NCBI GenBank assembly: GCA_964020155.1
Contig: OZ026560.1
Span: 2,974,259 to 3,038,258, forward strand
Source of the DNA: Chondrilla cf. caribensis
Lineage: Eukaryota > Porifera > Demospongiae > Chondrillida > Chondrillidae
Direction: 5' to 3'
DNA length: 64,000 nucleotides
Positions 24,693-36,619 of this stretch are shown here, piece by piece. Position 1 is the stretch's first letter. Each line of letters begins with the position of its first letter. Both the position numbers and the translations under genes were made by a program. Under the pieces are notes generated by a model, which saw only the letters and a list, made by a program, of their open reading frames with translations, ran no database searches and had not been told where the DNA came from.

Positions 24693-25425
24693 GGACTACA
24701 ATCAGCGATCATCTCTAGAACACACCCACTGGACCACACCCACTGTTCCCCTCCAGAACACACCCACTGAACCACATCCACTGTTCCCCTCCAGAACGCA
24801 CCCACTGAACCACACCCACTGTTCCCCTCCAGAACGCACCCACTGGACCACACACACTGTTCCCTTCCAGAACACACCCACTGTTTCCCTACAGAACAAA
24901 CCCACTGCACCACACCCACTGTTCCCCTCCAGAACACATCCACTGGACCCCACCTGCTGTTCTCCTCCAGAACACACCCACTGGACCGCACCCACTGTTC
25001 CCCTCCAGAACACATCCACTGGACCCCACCTGCTGTTCCCCTCCAGAACACATCCACTGGACCCCACCTGCTGTTCTCCTCCAGAACACACCCACTGGAC
25101 CACACCCACTGTTTCCCTCCAGAACACACCCACTGGACCACACCCACTGTTCCCCTCCAGAACACACCCACTGGACCACATCCACTGTTCCCCTCCAGAA
25201 CACACCCACTGGACCACATCCACTGTTCCCCTCCAGAACACACCCACTGGACCACATCCACTGTTCCCCTCCAGAACACACCCACTGGACCACACCCACT
25301 GTTCCCCTCCAGAACACACCCACTGGACCACATCCACTGTTTCCCTCCAGAACACACTGGACCACACCCACTGTTCCCCTCCAGAACACACCCACTGGAA
25401 CACATCCACTGTTAGCCTCCAGAAT
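24693..25425. repeat. 38-bp satellite array behind gene B
   Basis: Units repeat every 38 bp exactly (for example CCACTGG at 25168, 25206, 25244 and 25282) and contain CTGTTCCCCTCCAGAACACA. Because 38 is not a multiple of three and the unit lacks stops on the minus strand, all three minus frames stay open for 200-270 codons. These frames are rejected as genes. Confidence 0.93.
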
Positions 25426-25499
25426 ATGTGTAGTAATTCCCACAGGACCACACCTACCGATTTCCTCTGAACACACTGATCCCATCTATCCATATCTGA

Positions 25500-26850
25500 G
25501 GAATCCATTTGAACCAATCCCACCCATCACATCCAATGATACCATCAAGACCACACCCAAGAACACTATCAAGACTACACCCGTTAATGCCCCATGACCA
25601 CACCCAAGTATACTCTCAAGATCTTAATCACTGATCCCTTCCAGACAACACCCAATGATGCCATCATGCACACAGCACCTATCTACTCAAGACCTCACCC
25701 AATGATCCCCTGAAGCCTCATCCAATGATGCCATCAAGATCGCACCCAATAATGCCCTCAAGACCACACCCAGTGATCCCCTCAAGACTGCACCCAATGT
25801 TCTCCTCAAGATCGCACCCAAGGATGCCCTCATGACCACACCCAATGACTCAAGACCACACCCAATGTTGCACTCAAGACAACACTGAGTCCCAACGATC
25901 CCCTCAAGACAACACCCAATCAAGATCACACCCAGTGATGCCCTCAAGATCACACCCAGTGATGCCCTCAAGACCACACCCAGTGATGCCCTCAAGATCA
26001 CACCCAGTGATGCCCTCAAGACCACACCCAGTGATGCCCTCAAGATCACACCCGATGATCCCTGCAAGACCGCACCCAATGACCCCATCAAGACCTCGTC
26101 CAATGATCCCCTCAAGTCCACACCCAATGACCCCCTCACAATTACACACACAGCACCTACCTGCCCACTGCTCTCAAAACCTCCTCAAGACTGCACCCAA
26201 TGAAGCTGCCAAGACCATGCCCAATGCCTCTCCCAGTGATGTTCTCAAGACTACACCCAATGATGCCTTCAAGACCACACCCAAAGATACCCTCAAGACC
26301 ACACCCAATGGTAACCTTAAAATTGCACCCAATTAATGATCCCCTCAAGACCACACCCTTGCAATGATGTCCTCAAGATCACGACCATTGATCCCTTCCA
26401 GACTGAATGCACCCAATGATGCTTTTAACAGCAAGCCCAATGGTGACATCAAGACCTCACCCAATTATGCCCTCAATACCACACCCAGTGATCCCCTCGA
26501 GACCACACCCAATGATCTCCTCAAGACCTCACGCAATGATCCCCTCAAGACCACACCCAATGATCTCCTCAAGACCTCACCCAATGATCCCCTCAAGACC
26601 ACACCCAATGATGCCCTCAAGACCACACGCAATGACGCCCTCAAGACCACATCCAATGATCCCCTCAAGACCACATCCAATTATGCCCTCAAGACAGCAA
26701 CCAATGATCCCCTCAAGACCACATCCAATTATGCCCTCAAGGCCACACCCAATGATCCCCTCGAGACCACATCCAATTATGCCCTCAAGGCCACACCCAA
26801 TGATCCCCTCAAGATCGCAACCAATGATGCCCACAAAACCACACTCAAAA
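25500..26850. repeat. 24-bp minisatellite array behind gene B
   Basis: Tandem CCCTCAAGACCACACCCAAT-type units, with alternating subtypes (AGTGATGCC and AATGATCCC; 25930-26060). It ends at the conserved tail where a plus-strand ATTAAA (26927-26932) and a minus-strand AATAAA (complement at 26942-26947) lie side by side. Confidence 0.9.
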
Positions 26851-26859
26851 TGTATATGT

Positions 26860-27245
26860 CCTATTGTTATGTATTGTACATTGTGTTTTTCTATTCTTTT
26901 GGTTATTGAGTCATTAAAAATTATCAATTAAAGTAATTGAATTTATTACGAAGTTGGTATATTTACTGTACATTTTCTTAACTACAGACTAAATACAACA
27001 AGTGCTTACATCACGTTGAACTAAATACACTAACCTACATATCAGCAAAATGGAATACACATGCACACACACAACATTTCACAACAGAAAATACTAAAAC
27101 GAAGCACAGCTGTTTGTGGATTCCTGTTCTTGTAGCAGTCTACTTTGACTTTAGGTTCAGTTTAGATAGTCCACCTCTGAACTGTCCCATGATGCATCGA
27201 ACTACAGCAGACAAGGGAGTCACAGAACCAGGGCTGTCACAGTAG
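26860..27245 (-). repeat. Convergent-gene 3' end with terminal exon 27140-27201
   Basis: On the minus strand an acceptor CTGCTGTAG precedes [19 protein letters not shown] and a stop at 27140. A 3' untranslated stretch and AATAAA (27942 region excluded; complement at 26942-26947) follow. The copy is collinear with 52187-52275, and the 58-nt exon at 27333-27390 lies upstream in both, so this may be the true end of a minus-strand gene. Confidence 0.5.
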
Positions 27246-27274
27246 GATCCTCCCATCAGAATTAAGATTGCACA

Positions 27275-27275
27275 T

Positions 27276-27316
<41 letters not shown>
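27275..27316. repeat. (CA)n microsatellite in intron
   Basis: CA run at the same place where copies 52306-52527 and 58452-58498 have much longer or similar runs; a fast-changing site between two exons of the minus-strand gene. Confidence 0.95.
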
Positions 27317-27318
<2 letters not shown>

Positions 27319-27332
27319 CTGTATAAACATAC

Positions 27333-28307
27333 CTGCATCAATAGTGACCTCATATTCGTCATCTTGTAACATGGCCACTCCTTCAGAATCCTATCACCAA
27401 AGTAATGTAATCAAACAAAGAACCAAGTGCATAGTTGTACAATCCAATCTTTGTATGTAGTAGATTGGAGTGTGTAACAGTGTTGGTATGTCAGTTGTGC
27501 TGGGATTGGGTGGACCAAACACCGATGAACTCTGCTATGGTAAAATGGAGGACTGATAGCAGTGACATTTCGAATGATACATACAACATGATATGTGAAT
27601 TTACCTGGAGACTACCAGTTTATCAGCACATGTTTAACTATAAGTTCCTCCCAATATTCTCAAAATTCTAAAAATTTGAGAATATTGGGAGGAACTTATC
27701 TCCCCAAGTGAACTGAACCACGGATCATCAGGATCTAGTCTGGAAGGGGTTCATATCAACCAATGACCCTCCCCCACCTATGGTCTAGTGTAACCAGACC
27801 CTCACTCATGTCACGCTGATTTGAAGTTATCTAAGCATTGCAAATAACCTCCCTCTACACCCAATCTGCAGCTCACTCCATATAACATACATACCTACGT
27901 ATAGATAATGCACTTGTACACGTCTGCTTGCTTCACTAGTAGAATCTCCCAATCCTACAACGAGTGCAGCAAAGACAACAGTGCTAAGGAGAGTTCTAAT
28001 AGCATAAGAAAAGGATATTGCAGGATGATCACCTACTTCTGTAATTTCGTTACCAGAAGCCGAATAGGAGAATACACACATGGTTTGGTCTTCCTACATG
28101 TGGAAGGAGAAAGGCAAACATGAAAGCTCCTGTGTTGATCCCACATTATAGTGTGAACACACACGTACGTAGCCATTGGATGCCATTCTTAGTAGAAACA
28201 TCAATGCATGCTGTACACTTACTAGTTTAACTTGTGTGTGGTGTAATTGGTGATCCGAGATGACCGTAAACCTCTCCACAGCAGTGTTGCCACCCGAAGC
28301 AAGCCTC
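27333..28307 (-). CDS. Exon group of an unidentified minus-strand gene, copy 1
   Basis: Three putative exons are conserved with 52541-53520. About 28223-28307 reads LASGGNTAVERFTVISDHQ and has a GTAAGT donor. 27899-28093 reads EDQTMCVFSYSASGNEITE, then a hydrophobic LSTVVFAALVVGL, with a GTAGGT donor. 27333-27390 reads DSEGVAMLQDDEYEVTIDA, with AG/GT borders. The middle exon is open in only one frame, which supports coding. The hydrophobic stretch could be a membrane segment. Family not recognised; whether these exons belong with the DENN exon or the KSK-stop exon is unproven. Confidence 0.45.
27640..27699. repeat. Perfect 25-bp inverted repeat (hairpin)
   Basis: Arms 27640-27664 and 27675-27699 (ATAAGTTCCTCCCAATATTC...) with a 10-base loop. 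The copy of this gene region at 52750-53090 lacks it, so it was gained or lost after duplication. Confidence 0.9.
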
Positions 28308-28379
28308 TATTACAAGATCTACCACTGATAACAGAATACAACATGACATACGTAAGTACAGCAGTATCCAATTAAACTG

Positions 28380-29720
28380 ATATAGTATCAACCTCGCTAC
28401 TCATAATTGTAAGAGACACAACAATTTACACTAAACAAAGCAAAGCAGAGATAGACAGTAGCGATATTGCTGCACACACCAAAATCAACACAGACCCTTA
28501 AGAACCATGACTGAAGGACTGAACTCAACTAACAACTAAGAGCCTGGTACACACTACACAGGAAAACAGGAAGTGCAAACAATCACTAAACAAGATCCAA
28601 AGAAGCCATGCAATCCACAGTTTACAAAACAACACTTAGCAAACAATAAACAGACAGTCCTTGAAGACTGGGGCCCCATGACCACAGCAGCCAAGATGAA
28701 TATCTTTAACCTACCACCAAGGATGGAGTAATCCAGAACAAGGAACAACCTGAGACAGTCAACCTCAATAACTGGACAACTGGAAAAACAACTGCAATGA
28801 CTCAGACCACACCCAACATTGAATGAGTACACCACACCCTACCCACAAGGGTGAAACAACCGTACGTAGAAATGAACATTGCTGCAAGCACAAAGCAACC
28901 ATTCCAGAATCAAAGGAGCACATACACCACACCCAACCACAGGGGGAGTGACCACTGCAAACAGTACCTATATTAACAAGGAGAGCAATGGCTGGAACAA
29001 GTGCACCAACATGGCAGCCAGATTGGACAGACATAGGACAGGAAATACATTAGCACACACATTAACACATTGGTACGTACATGTACACATTACCTATACG
29101 TATAGGACACCATCACAGCCAAATCAACCAAACAGTGTGAATACCACATCCCCAAACACTTCATATATTAATATTAACTAAAAAGGGGGATGAGACTACA
29201 AACCATGTGGGATGCATAACCGCAGACACCCATATAGTGAACCAACATTACCCAATATGATATATGAATACAGATAGGTATACATTTGTACAATGACTCA
29301 AACCTGAAATGCAATTATTATATCAAACTGTATAATGCAGGAGTAGCAGCCCAAGTGGGATTTCTTCAATAGATGTTGGGAAGAAAATGAAATTAGCTTT
29401 TGACTGCATACGTAAGTATGAAAGTAGTAGCAAGACTTGACTAACCACAATAAAAATTGTCCTGTATAAAACAGCAGTTAGCAGATGGATGACACCAGTA
29501 GCTTAACTGGAACTGCTAACAAAAACAACATACTTAATCCGACCAAAAAAAACATGTCCGACCTCAATGAAAAGATCAATGTACAGACAGATTCGAAGTG
29601 AACTAGGTATATATGTACCTCAAACTACCAATAAGCTCAAGCGAGGTGGAGTAACCAACACGGCAGGAATTCTACTGACAAAACAGACCATTACCAACCT
29701 CTATGAGGAGACTAAGAATG
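28380..29720. repeat. Repeat block R2, copy 2
   Basis: Collinear with 13740-15040 and with 35080-35662 plus 36840-37560. It supplies the empty target site for the Penelope-like insertion (AGTACCTATATTAACAAGG near 28962). No coding potential recognised. Confidence 0.6.
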
Positions 29721-31540
29721 CACCAAGGTGTCCTGAATGAGCTACCACAAACCGCCATCTAGCAAGGTGGAAATAACCAGCATAGTCAAGACAGTATCAA
29801 CACCACTTGCCAAACAACCAGGACAACCTTCAAGGGGAGATCGACTATAAACAGTGGAACGTGTACAAAATAAACTATCTACAAGCCACCACCAGGCAAG
29901 GTGAAACAACAAACGAGGCCAACATAGTAGCAAAACTGCTGACAGTACAACTCTTTTCCGAGGTGCTAGCATTAAGAGACTACTATCATATCACATTTGG
30001 CTACTTATGCATACACTAACTGCAGACCTTTCATGTCGGCCCTGTCCTCTTTGGGAAGAATAAAAGAGGTTAACATTAAGGGGACTCAGTACACTACCAG
30101 GTGTTCAAAAGGAATTGAACCTCAAATCACCACCAAGTATGGTGGAATAAGCAACTCAGCCAAAACAGTAGCAACAACTGATGGCAAAATAAAGCATGGC
30201 CAACCTCAAAGGGGAGACCAGCAATACACTGAGGTGGCCGAAATGAACAACCCCTAACCCTCACCAACAGGAAGGCATGCACAGGTAGAATGGCTTCTGG
30301 AATAACCCAGAGTTATAATTAACCATGTAGAGCATATTTGAAGAATGACAGAGGTGAAACCCAATATTGACTTTGGATGGAGGGAATATGCATATGTACT
30401 GTATGTCTACCAACAATAAGGACAACCTGACATTGAGCAGCATGCAGTAGGACATCTTCTGAAAAGACATATGGTACCTCTGAAACTGGGAATGAAATTG
30501 TTGAAACGGTGCGTGAACACTGCAAAGACACTGATCCATACGTTATTTGGTTGTTATCACGAGGAAACCCACTGACTACCACAACAGTTGAATACAACTG
30601 AGATATTGGAATATATCAACTATTAAATTTAGTAGAGGTTTGAGCATAATAATATTATCACCTACTTCTCTAACCACCGAACAAGGTGGAATAGACAATA
30701 CAGCTGAGAACGTTGAAAAACAACAAATTGTATATACGTAGCATTCAAATAAACTTCCTTAAATCACCCCCAAGTAATGTTGGATAAAGAACAAGACTAA
30801 GTCATACTGACAGCACAACCAGAGCAACCAGGTCAACTACCCAGAAGGGAACAGCAATGACCGGAGGTGTTTGAAAGAATTACCTCAAACCATCACCAAG
30901 AGAGGGGGAGTAATTAAACATAGCTGAAGCAGCATCAATACTGCTGGAGAGCAAAACCACCAATAACCTCGGAATAGGAACCCACAGTGCACCACTACGT
31001 TCAAACTCAATGTCTAAACTTCATACAACCACCCACAATGGATAAACAGTCCTACTGCTGACCATAGTCAGCTGGACAACATGGAAGGCTGAACTGGAGA
31101 TAATCAACTAGTACTCAAGTGTTCCAGGGACTGGTCCAGTATTTAGGTGGTGTCCTCACCAGACCCACAAGTGTCACCTGCGGAAAGTGGATCTGGTGAC
31201 AGTAGGGCAGTTTGCTTGGCCCTATGAACCAATATCATCGATGATGACATTGTACTTATTGCACAGGAGAAGAAACTACATGGCAGTGGAACAAGACTAC
31301 CTTTTGGTTCATTTCTGTACTTTCGGTAAATGGCTCTATCTATTTCAACCTTCAAAAAGACTCCTTCACCCTTGGTACACTGAAGTTTAATGTCGTCAAA
31401 TTATCCAACATTTGAGATGAGGGCCAAGCAAACTGTCCTATTCTCACCAGACCCACTTTTGGTAGGGGACATTTGTGGGTCTGGGGACTAGACTAGTATT
31501 GAGGGCACTTTGCATGCACAAGTGTGCTAATGTGATATCT
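29600..31540. repeat. ~120-bp degenerate satellite tract
   Basis: Units start CCTCAAACCACC, continue AGCAAGGTGGAATAACCAAC, then (A)CAGTAGCAACACTGCTG, and close with ACCTCAATGAGGAGAC-like sequence. Starts near 29617, 29739, 29877 and 30119 give steps of about 120 bp or twice that. The internal CCACC...GGTGG and CCTC...GAGG pairs can form short stems in each unit. The right part (30452-31540) is the copy of 1-1100. Confidence 0.6.
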
Positions 31541-32182
31541 ATGGCTGAACGGGAGACACAACCTCAGCAGAGACAACTCTGCCACAAAAGTAAACTAGAA
31601 CCACCACCCGACTGGTGTGAATGAGCACCACGGTGGTCCTATTGAACCCCAACAACCTATAATAACCAACACTGCCACACCACCAACCACACCCATCCGC
31701 AGGGGTGGACCACACAAAGCACCCGCTGTATAGTCTCAATTGATCTCCTCTATCACAATAGGTGCAATAACCAACACAGCCACTGGAGGAGGAATACCGC
31801 TGGCCAAGTAGAACTACAGGAAACCTCAATGAGGAGACTGACAATATACTGAAGTGCTCAAAATCAACTGCAGTACTGTGCCTCAAACCACCTCCATAAC
31901 AGGTGGGGTGGACAACACAGTCAAGACAGCTACACCACTGCTAGCAACACACAACCATCCTCTAGGATGACAGGAACATGTCCCAGGACACCAACTGACT
32001 GACCAACCAACCAACCAGACAAACAAAGTAAACCAGAACCACCCTATAAGTGGAATCAACCATGAACTGTACATCACAGACAGACTATACAACCAACCAC
32101 TGCTGGGACAATCTCAGACACCTTTAATACCATATACAACCACAACTAGGTACACCAAACCTAGAGGACAAATTCAATGCAC
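31541..32182. repeat. Repeat block R1, copy 4
   Basis: Collinear with 1105-1750. It breaks off after AGAGGACAAATTCAATGCAC and is joined to the tandemly duplicated 1.13-kb unit. Confidence 0.6.
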
Positions 32183-32229
32183 AGAAAAGAATGAGTCATT
32201 GCATACACATGACAAGGCATAGCAGACCA

Positions 32230-32375
32230 TACCGAACAGCGGGACATTTCCACAGAACAAATTTTTCATGGATGGTTCTAAAAATGAAAATTTGCAGATA
32301 AAATTTTCATGGATGTTAGGCCAACTACGAAATCCACGAAAATTTTGTCCCTTAAGAATTTCCCAATATACAGTA
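32230..32375. mobile_element. Small A/T-rich MITE, copy 1
   Basis: About 146 bp with imperfect ~43-bp terminal inverted repeats: TACCGAACAGCGGGACATTT at the left and, inverted, TTTCCCAATATACAGTA at the right. The inner parts read TCATGGA and TCCACGAAAATTTT. TA at both ends fits a TA target. It carries no coding sequence. Confidence 0.6.
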
Positions 32376-33358
32376 ACAAAACTGGACCTTTGACCTTACA
32401 GATAGTCTCCCCCTACAACCACCACAACCCCCACCTCAACAATCTACCCCATCCACAGCTGCTGGTACAGTGGCAGCATATCACCAAGTGACAAACATCA
32501 AAGGAGGGACCTGACCACAGGACCAAAACACACCTAACAAAACAGGAAACAACCACCCACAATGGATAAACAATCCTACTGCTGACCACAGTCAGCTGGA
32601 CAACATGGAAGGCTGAACTGGAGATATTCAACTAGTACTCAAGTGTTCTAGGGACTGGTCCAGTATTTAGGTGGTGTCCTCACCAGACTTCATACAACCA
32701 CCCACAATGGATAAACAATCCTACTGCTGACCACAGTCAGATGGACTACATGGAAGGATGAACTGTAGTTAATGACCTTCATTCCATAATGCCAAATTTA
32801 CCATCACCAATATAACTAACGTACCCAAGTGAGACCCTCTAGTGAACCCAGCCAAGTTTGGGGAACATTCCTTCAAACCCTAGCATCAGCTAATGCATTG
32901 AACTGGGCAGAAGGCCAAGGTTAGTGGTAAGCCCACTGCTGGATGAAGTCCTATGCCATTCTACCACTCATGATAACAATTATTTAATCTGTTACAATTA
33001 TTAAATAAGGAAGCCATATTTCAGCTATTTAATCAGATTAATTTCGAAATCCATTGTTTGATCTCACATCCCTATAACATCTCAAAATGGCATTTAAAGG
33101 ACAACATCTACTGGTCAATGATACTGTAGAGTACTGTATATAGTTGCGTAGATGATAATATTAATACGAAATTTTTTGAGCAAGGCACAACTAATAATTC
33201 ATCAAATGCAGGACGTTTTGACCCGGGGGTCTTTGTCAACTGTGTACAGGGTATGGGGCATTATCAATAAGACAGGGTTTGAACACAAGTGAATTTCTTC
33301 AACAGACAATGAGAAGAAAATGAGTCATTGCATACACATGACAAGGCATAGCAAACCA

Positions 33359-33504
33359 TACAGTACAATGGGAAACTTTCGTAGGACAAACTTTTTGTGG
33401 ATGGTCCCAAAAATGAAAATTGGCAGATAAAATTTTCATGGATGTTAGGCCAACTGTGAAATCCACGAAAATTTTATCCCACAAAAATTTCCCAATATAT
33501 GGTA
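33359..33504. mobile_element. Small A/T-rich MITE, copy 2
   Basis: Same element and same context as 32230-32375, so it was copied with the surrounding 1.13-kb unit rather than inserted separately. Ends are TACAGTACAATGGGAAACTT and CCCAATATATGGTA. Confidence 0.6.
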
Positions 33505-34345
33505 ACAAAACTGGACTGAACAAAACACCACTCCAAAGTCACCTTTGACCTTACAGATATTCTCCCCCTACAACCACCACAACCCCCACCTCAACAATCT
33601 ACCCCATCCACAGCTGCTGGTACAGTGGCAGCATATCACCAAGTGACAAACATCAAAGGAGGGGCCAAACCACAGGACCAAAACACACCTAACAAAACAG
33701 GAAACAACCACCCACAATGGATAAACAATCCTACTGCTGACCACAGTCAGCTGGACAACATGGAAGGCTGAACTGGAGATATTCAACTAGTACTCAAGTG
33801 TTCTAGGGACTGGTCCGGTATTTAGGTGGTGTCCTCCCCAGACCCACAAGTGTCACCTGTGGAATCATCTGGAGTTTAATGTTGTCAAATTATCTCTCTC
33901 AACATCTAAACTTCATACAACCACCCACAATGGATAAACAATCCTACTGCTGACCACAGTCAGCTGGACAACATGGAAGGCTGAACTGTGGTTAATGACC
34001 TTCATTGCACAATGCCAAATTTACCATCACCAATCTAACTAACTTAACCAAGTGAGGCCCTCCAGTTAATCCAGCCAAGTTTGGGGAACATTCCTTCAAA
34101 CCCTAGCATCAGCTAATGCATTGAACTGGTGGAAGGCCAAGGTTAGTGGTAAGTCCACTGTTGGACGATGTCCTATGCCATTCTACCACTCATGATAACA
34201 ATCATTTAATCTGTTACAATTATTAAATAGGGAAGGCTTAGGAAGCCATATTTCAGCTATTTAATCAGATTAATTTGGAAATTCGATTTTTGATCTCACA
34301 TCCCTATAACATCTCAAAATGGCATTTAAAGGACATCATCTACTG

Positions 34346-35079
34346 GTGAGCACACTAGCAGGTGTTTTGGAGAATGTACCACAGGCTACACACTGCCACA
34401 AGTTGTAACGACCTCAAATGAGAGAGGAGCAATGACGACCTCAAATGAGGGAGAAGCAACTCCCCCAAAGCACCCAAAAGAACGGGAAGAACGTACATTA
34501 ACGACCGAACCACACACATAATGATATAAAAATAACTGACGATCCAGATAAGAATAATGATTGCTGCTCAGACTGTGAAGAATAAAAATAGAAATATGTA
34601 CGTAGACATATGTAAGATATACCTCAATTACTGAAAAATAGGAAAAAGAGACCACAGAATACATTAACATAACACAAGCACCAGGACATTTATATTCAAT
34701 TGCCTTATTTGGCAAGCAAGCCCCAAAAGCTGTAGACGGACTGAATCAACTCATCAAGAATAATATATACATCATATATGTACGTATATAGTCAGTATCT
34801 AGTAATGGATTGGTACTATAGCGTCAACCTTGCTATAATCTACTCAACAAAAGAGCTTCAAACAACTCTTCCAAATACAGATATGTAGTAGCAGATATAG
34901 CCTGACTATCACAATATCTACGTATATCACAAATACTAAAGAGCATGGGTGTATCACCCTACAGAAAGAAACCACAACTATAATCAAGGATGAATGAATT
35001 AATATCTCAACAGCTATCAGAAAAATTCCAGAATAACCCAACTAAACACCCAAGTGGGAACCGTATTACTATACAACCG
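34346..35079. other. Intergenic, no feature recognised
   Basis: Has the short duplicate AACGACCTCAAATGAG/ATGACGACCTCAAATGAG (34408-34450). 34785-34840 resembles 13770-13815, the edge of R2. No coding exon supported. Confidence 0.45.
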
Positions 35080-35721
35080 ATACAGTATCAACCTCGCTAC
35101 TCATAATTGTAAGAGACACAACCATTTACACTAAACAAAGCAAAGCAGAGATAGACAGTAGTGATACTGCTGCACACACCGAAGTCAACACAGGCCCTTA
35201 AGAACCATGACTGAAGGACTGAACTCAACTAACAACTAAGAGCCTGGTACACACTACACAGGAAAACAGGAAGTGCAAACAATCACTTAACAAGATCCAA
35301 AGAAGGCATGCAATCCACAGTTTACAAAACAACACTTAGCAAACAATAAACAGACAGTCCTTGAAGACTGGGGCCCCATGCCCACAGCAGCCAAGATGAA
35401 TATCTCTAACCAACCACCAAGGATGGAGTAATCCAGAACAAGGAACAACCTGAGACAGTCAACCTCAATAACTGGACAACTGGAAAAACAACTGCAATGA
35501 CTCAGACCACACCCAACATTGAATGAGTACACCACACCCTACCCACAAGGGTGAAACAACTGTATGTAGAAATGAACACTGCTACAAGCACAAAGCAACC
35601 ATTCCACAATCAAAGGAGCACATACACCACACCCAACCACAGGGGGAGTAACCACTACAAACAGTACCTATATTAATGCGAAAATGGTTGAACGGCTAGG
35701 TGTAGTCATATATCGGAATCT

Positions 35722-35795
35722 AATTGATGTGGTGGTGGAACTTATCTACTTCCTGTGTTTTGAGGAAGTAGATAAGTTCCACCACCACATCAATT
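35722..35795. repeat. 33-bp fold-back at the 5' end of the Penelope-like element
   Basis: Arms 35722-35754 and 35763-35795 are exact complements (AATTGATGTGGTGGTGGAAC...) with an 8-base loop. The right arm is the coding sequence EEVDKFHHHIN. The left arm is its inverted copy, as expected if synthesis switched template at the end of a truncated copy. Confidence 0.9.
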
Positions 35796-36619
35796 CCATA
35801 GAAGAGACAATACAATTTACAATAGAGAAAGAATCCGAATCAAAACTAGCCTTTTTAGATGTACTTGTTTCCCATAGCCCTGAAAAGACCCTGAACACCA
35901 CAGTTTATAGGAAACCCACCCACACAGATAAATACCTAGATTTCCATTCCAATCATCCCATTGCACATAAGTTAGCTGTAATAAGAACTTTAAATCACCG
36001 AGCCCACAGCCTCCCGTCCTCACCCTCCGCCATAGATGAAGAAGAAGAAAGAATAGCCCAGGCCCTCGAGATGAATGGATACCCCAGGAATCTAATTGAA
36101 AACCCACCACAATTGACCCAAGCACAGCCTAGCCAAGATGAAACCCCCTCCAATCCCACCTTTGTTACCATCCCCTATGTAAAAAACACATCAGAAGCAA
36201 TCCGACGTATCCTCACCCCCCTAGGAATAAAAACAACCTTTCAGCCCATAAACACCCTTAGGCATCTGATAGTTCACCCCAAAGATCCCATCCCTAAAGA
36301 AGACAAAGCAGGAGTAGTGTACCAGATCCCATGTAGTGATTGCCCACAAACATACATAGGCCAGACTGGACGAACCTTAGGACAGAGACTAAAGGAACAT
36401 AAGAAGGCAGTAAAAGATAAGAATACATTGACATCAGCCCTAGCAGAACATACATGTCAGACAGGCCACACCGTAGACTGGTCCCAAACAGAAATTTTAG
36501 GAACAAGTCAAAATACCTCAAGAAGATGCCTTTTAGAATCATGGATGATCCAGAAAGAACCGCACACATTAAACAGAGAACTTGGAACATTACCCACCAC
36601 ATACCAACAACTATTTTAG
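35763..36619 (+). pseudogene. Penelope-like RT C-terminus plus GIY-YIG endonuclease
   Basis: The open frame starts formally at 35684, but true element coding begins at about 35763. It reads LAFLDVLVSHS and VYRKPTHTDKYLDFHSNHP, the conserved end of Penelope-like reverse transcriptase. A linker follows, then GVVYQIPCSDCPQTYIGQT with GRTLGQRLKEHKKA, a GIY-YIG-type nuclease (YQ...YIG, R, E). The frame ends normally at TYQQLF and the stop 36619. The catalytic part of the RT (YxDD) is missing, so the element cannot copy itself. The remaining ~285 codons have no stops, suggesting a fairly recent insertion. Confidence 0.85.

Larger units (their letters stand above)
32190..34345. repeat. Tandem duplication of a ~1.13-kb unit
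   Basis: ATGAGTCATTGCATACACATG occurs at 32191 and 33320. The blocks that follow (a MITE, then CCCCCACCTCAACAATCTAC, then GGCATTTAAAGGACA) repeat in the same order up to about 33115 and 34345. The second unit has about 100 bp of extra sequence. No gene. Confidence 0.75.

Noticed and set aside
24693..25425. Possible CRISPR-like array
   Set aside because: Units are contiguous without unique spacers and the sequence is eukaryotic.
24674..25523. Three overlapping minus-strand frames of 198-273 codons rich in VQWVCSGGEQW
   Set aside because: They run through a 38-bp satellite without stops; all three frames are open at once and repeat with a 38-residue period, which is a property of the array.
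25845..26931. Plus-strand frames of 160-180 codons in the gene B array
   Set aside because: Array translation; two frames are open over the same bases and no domain is present.
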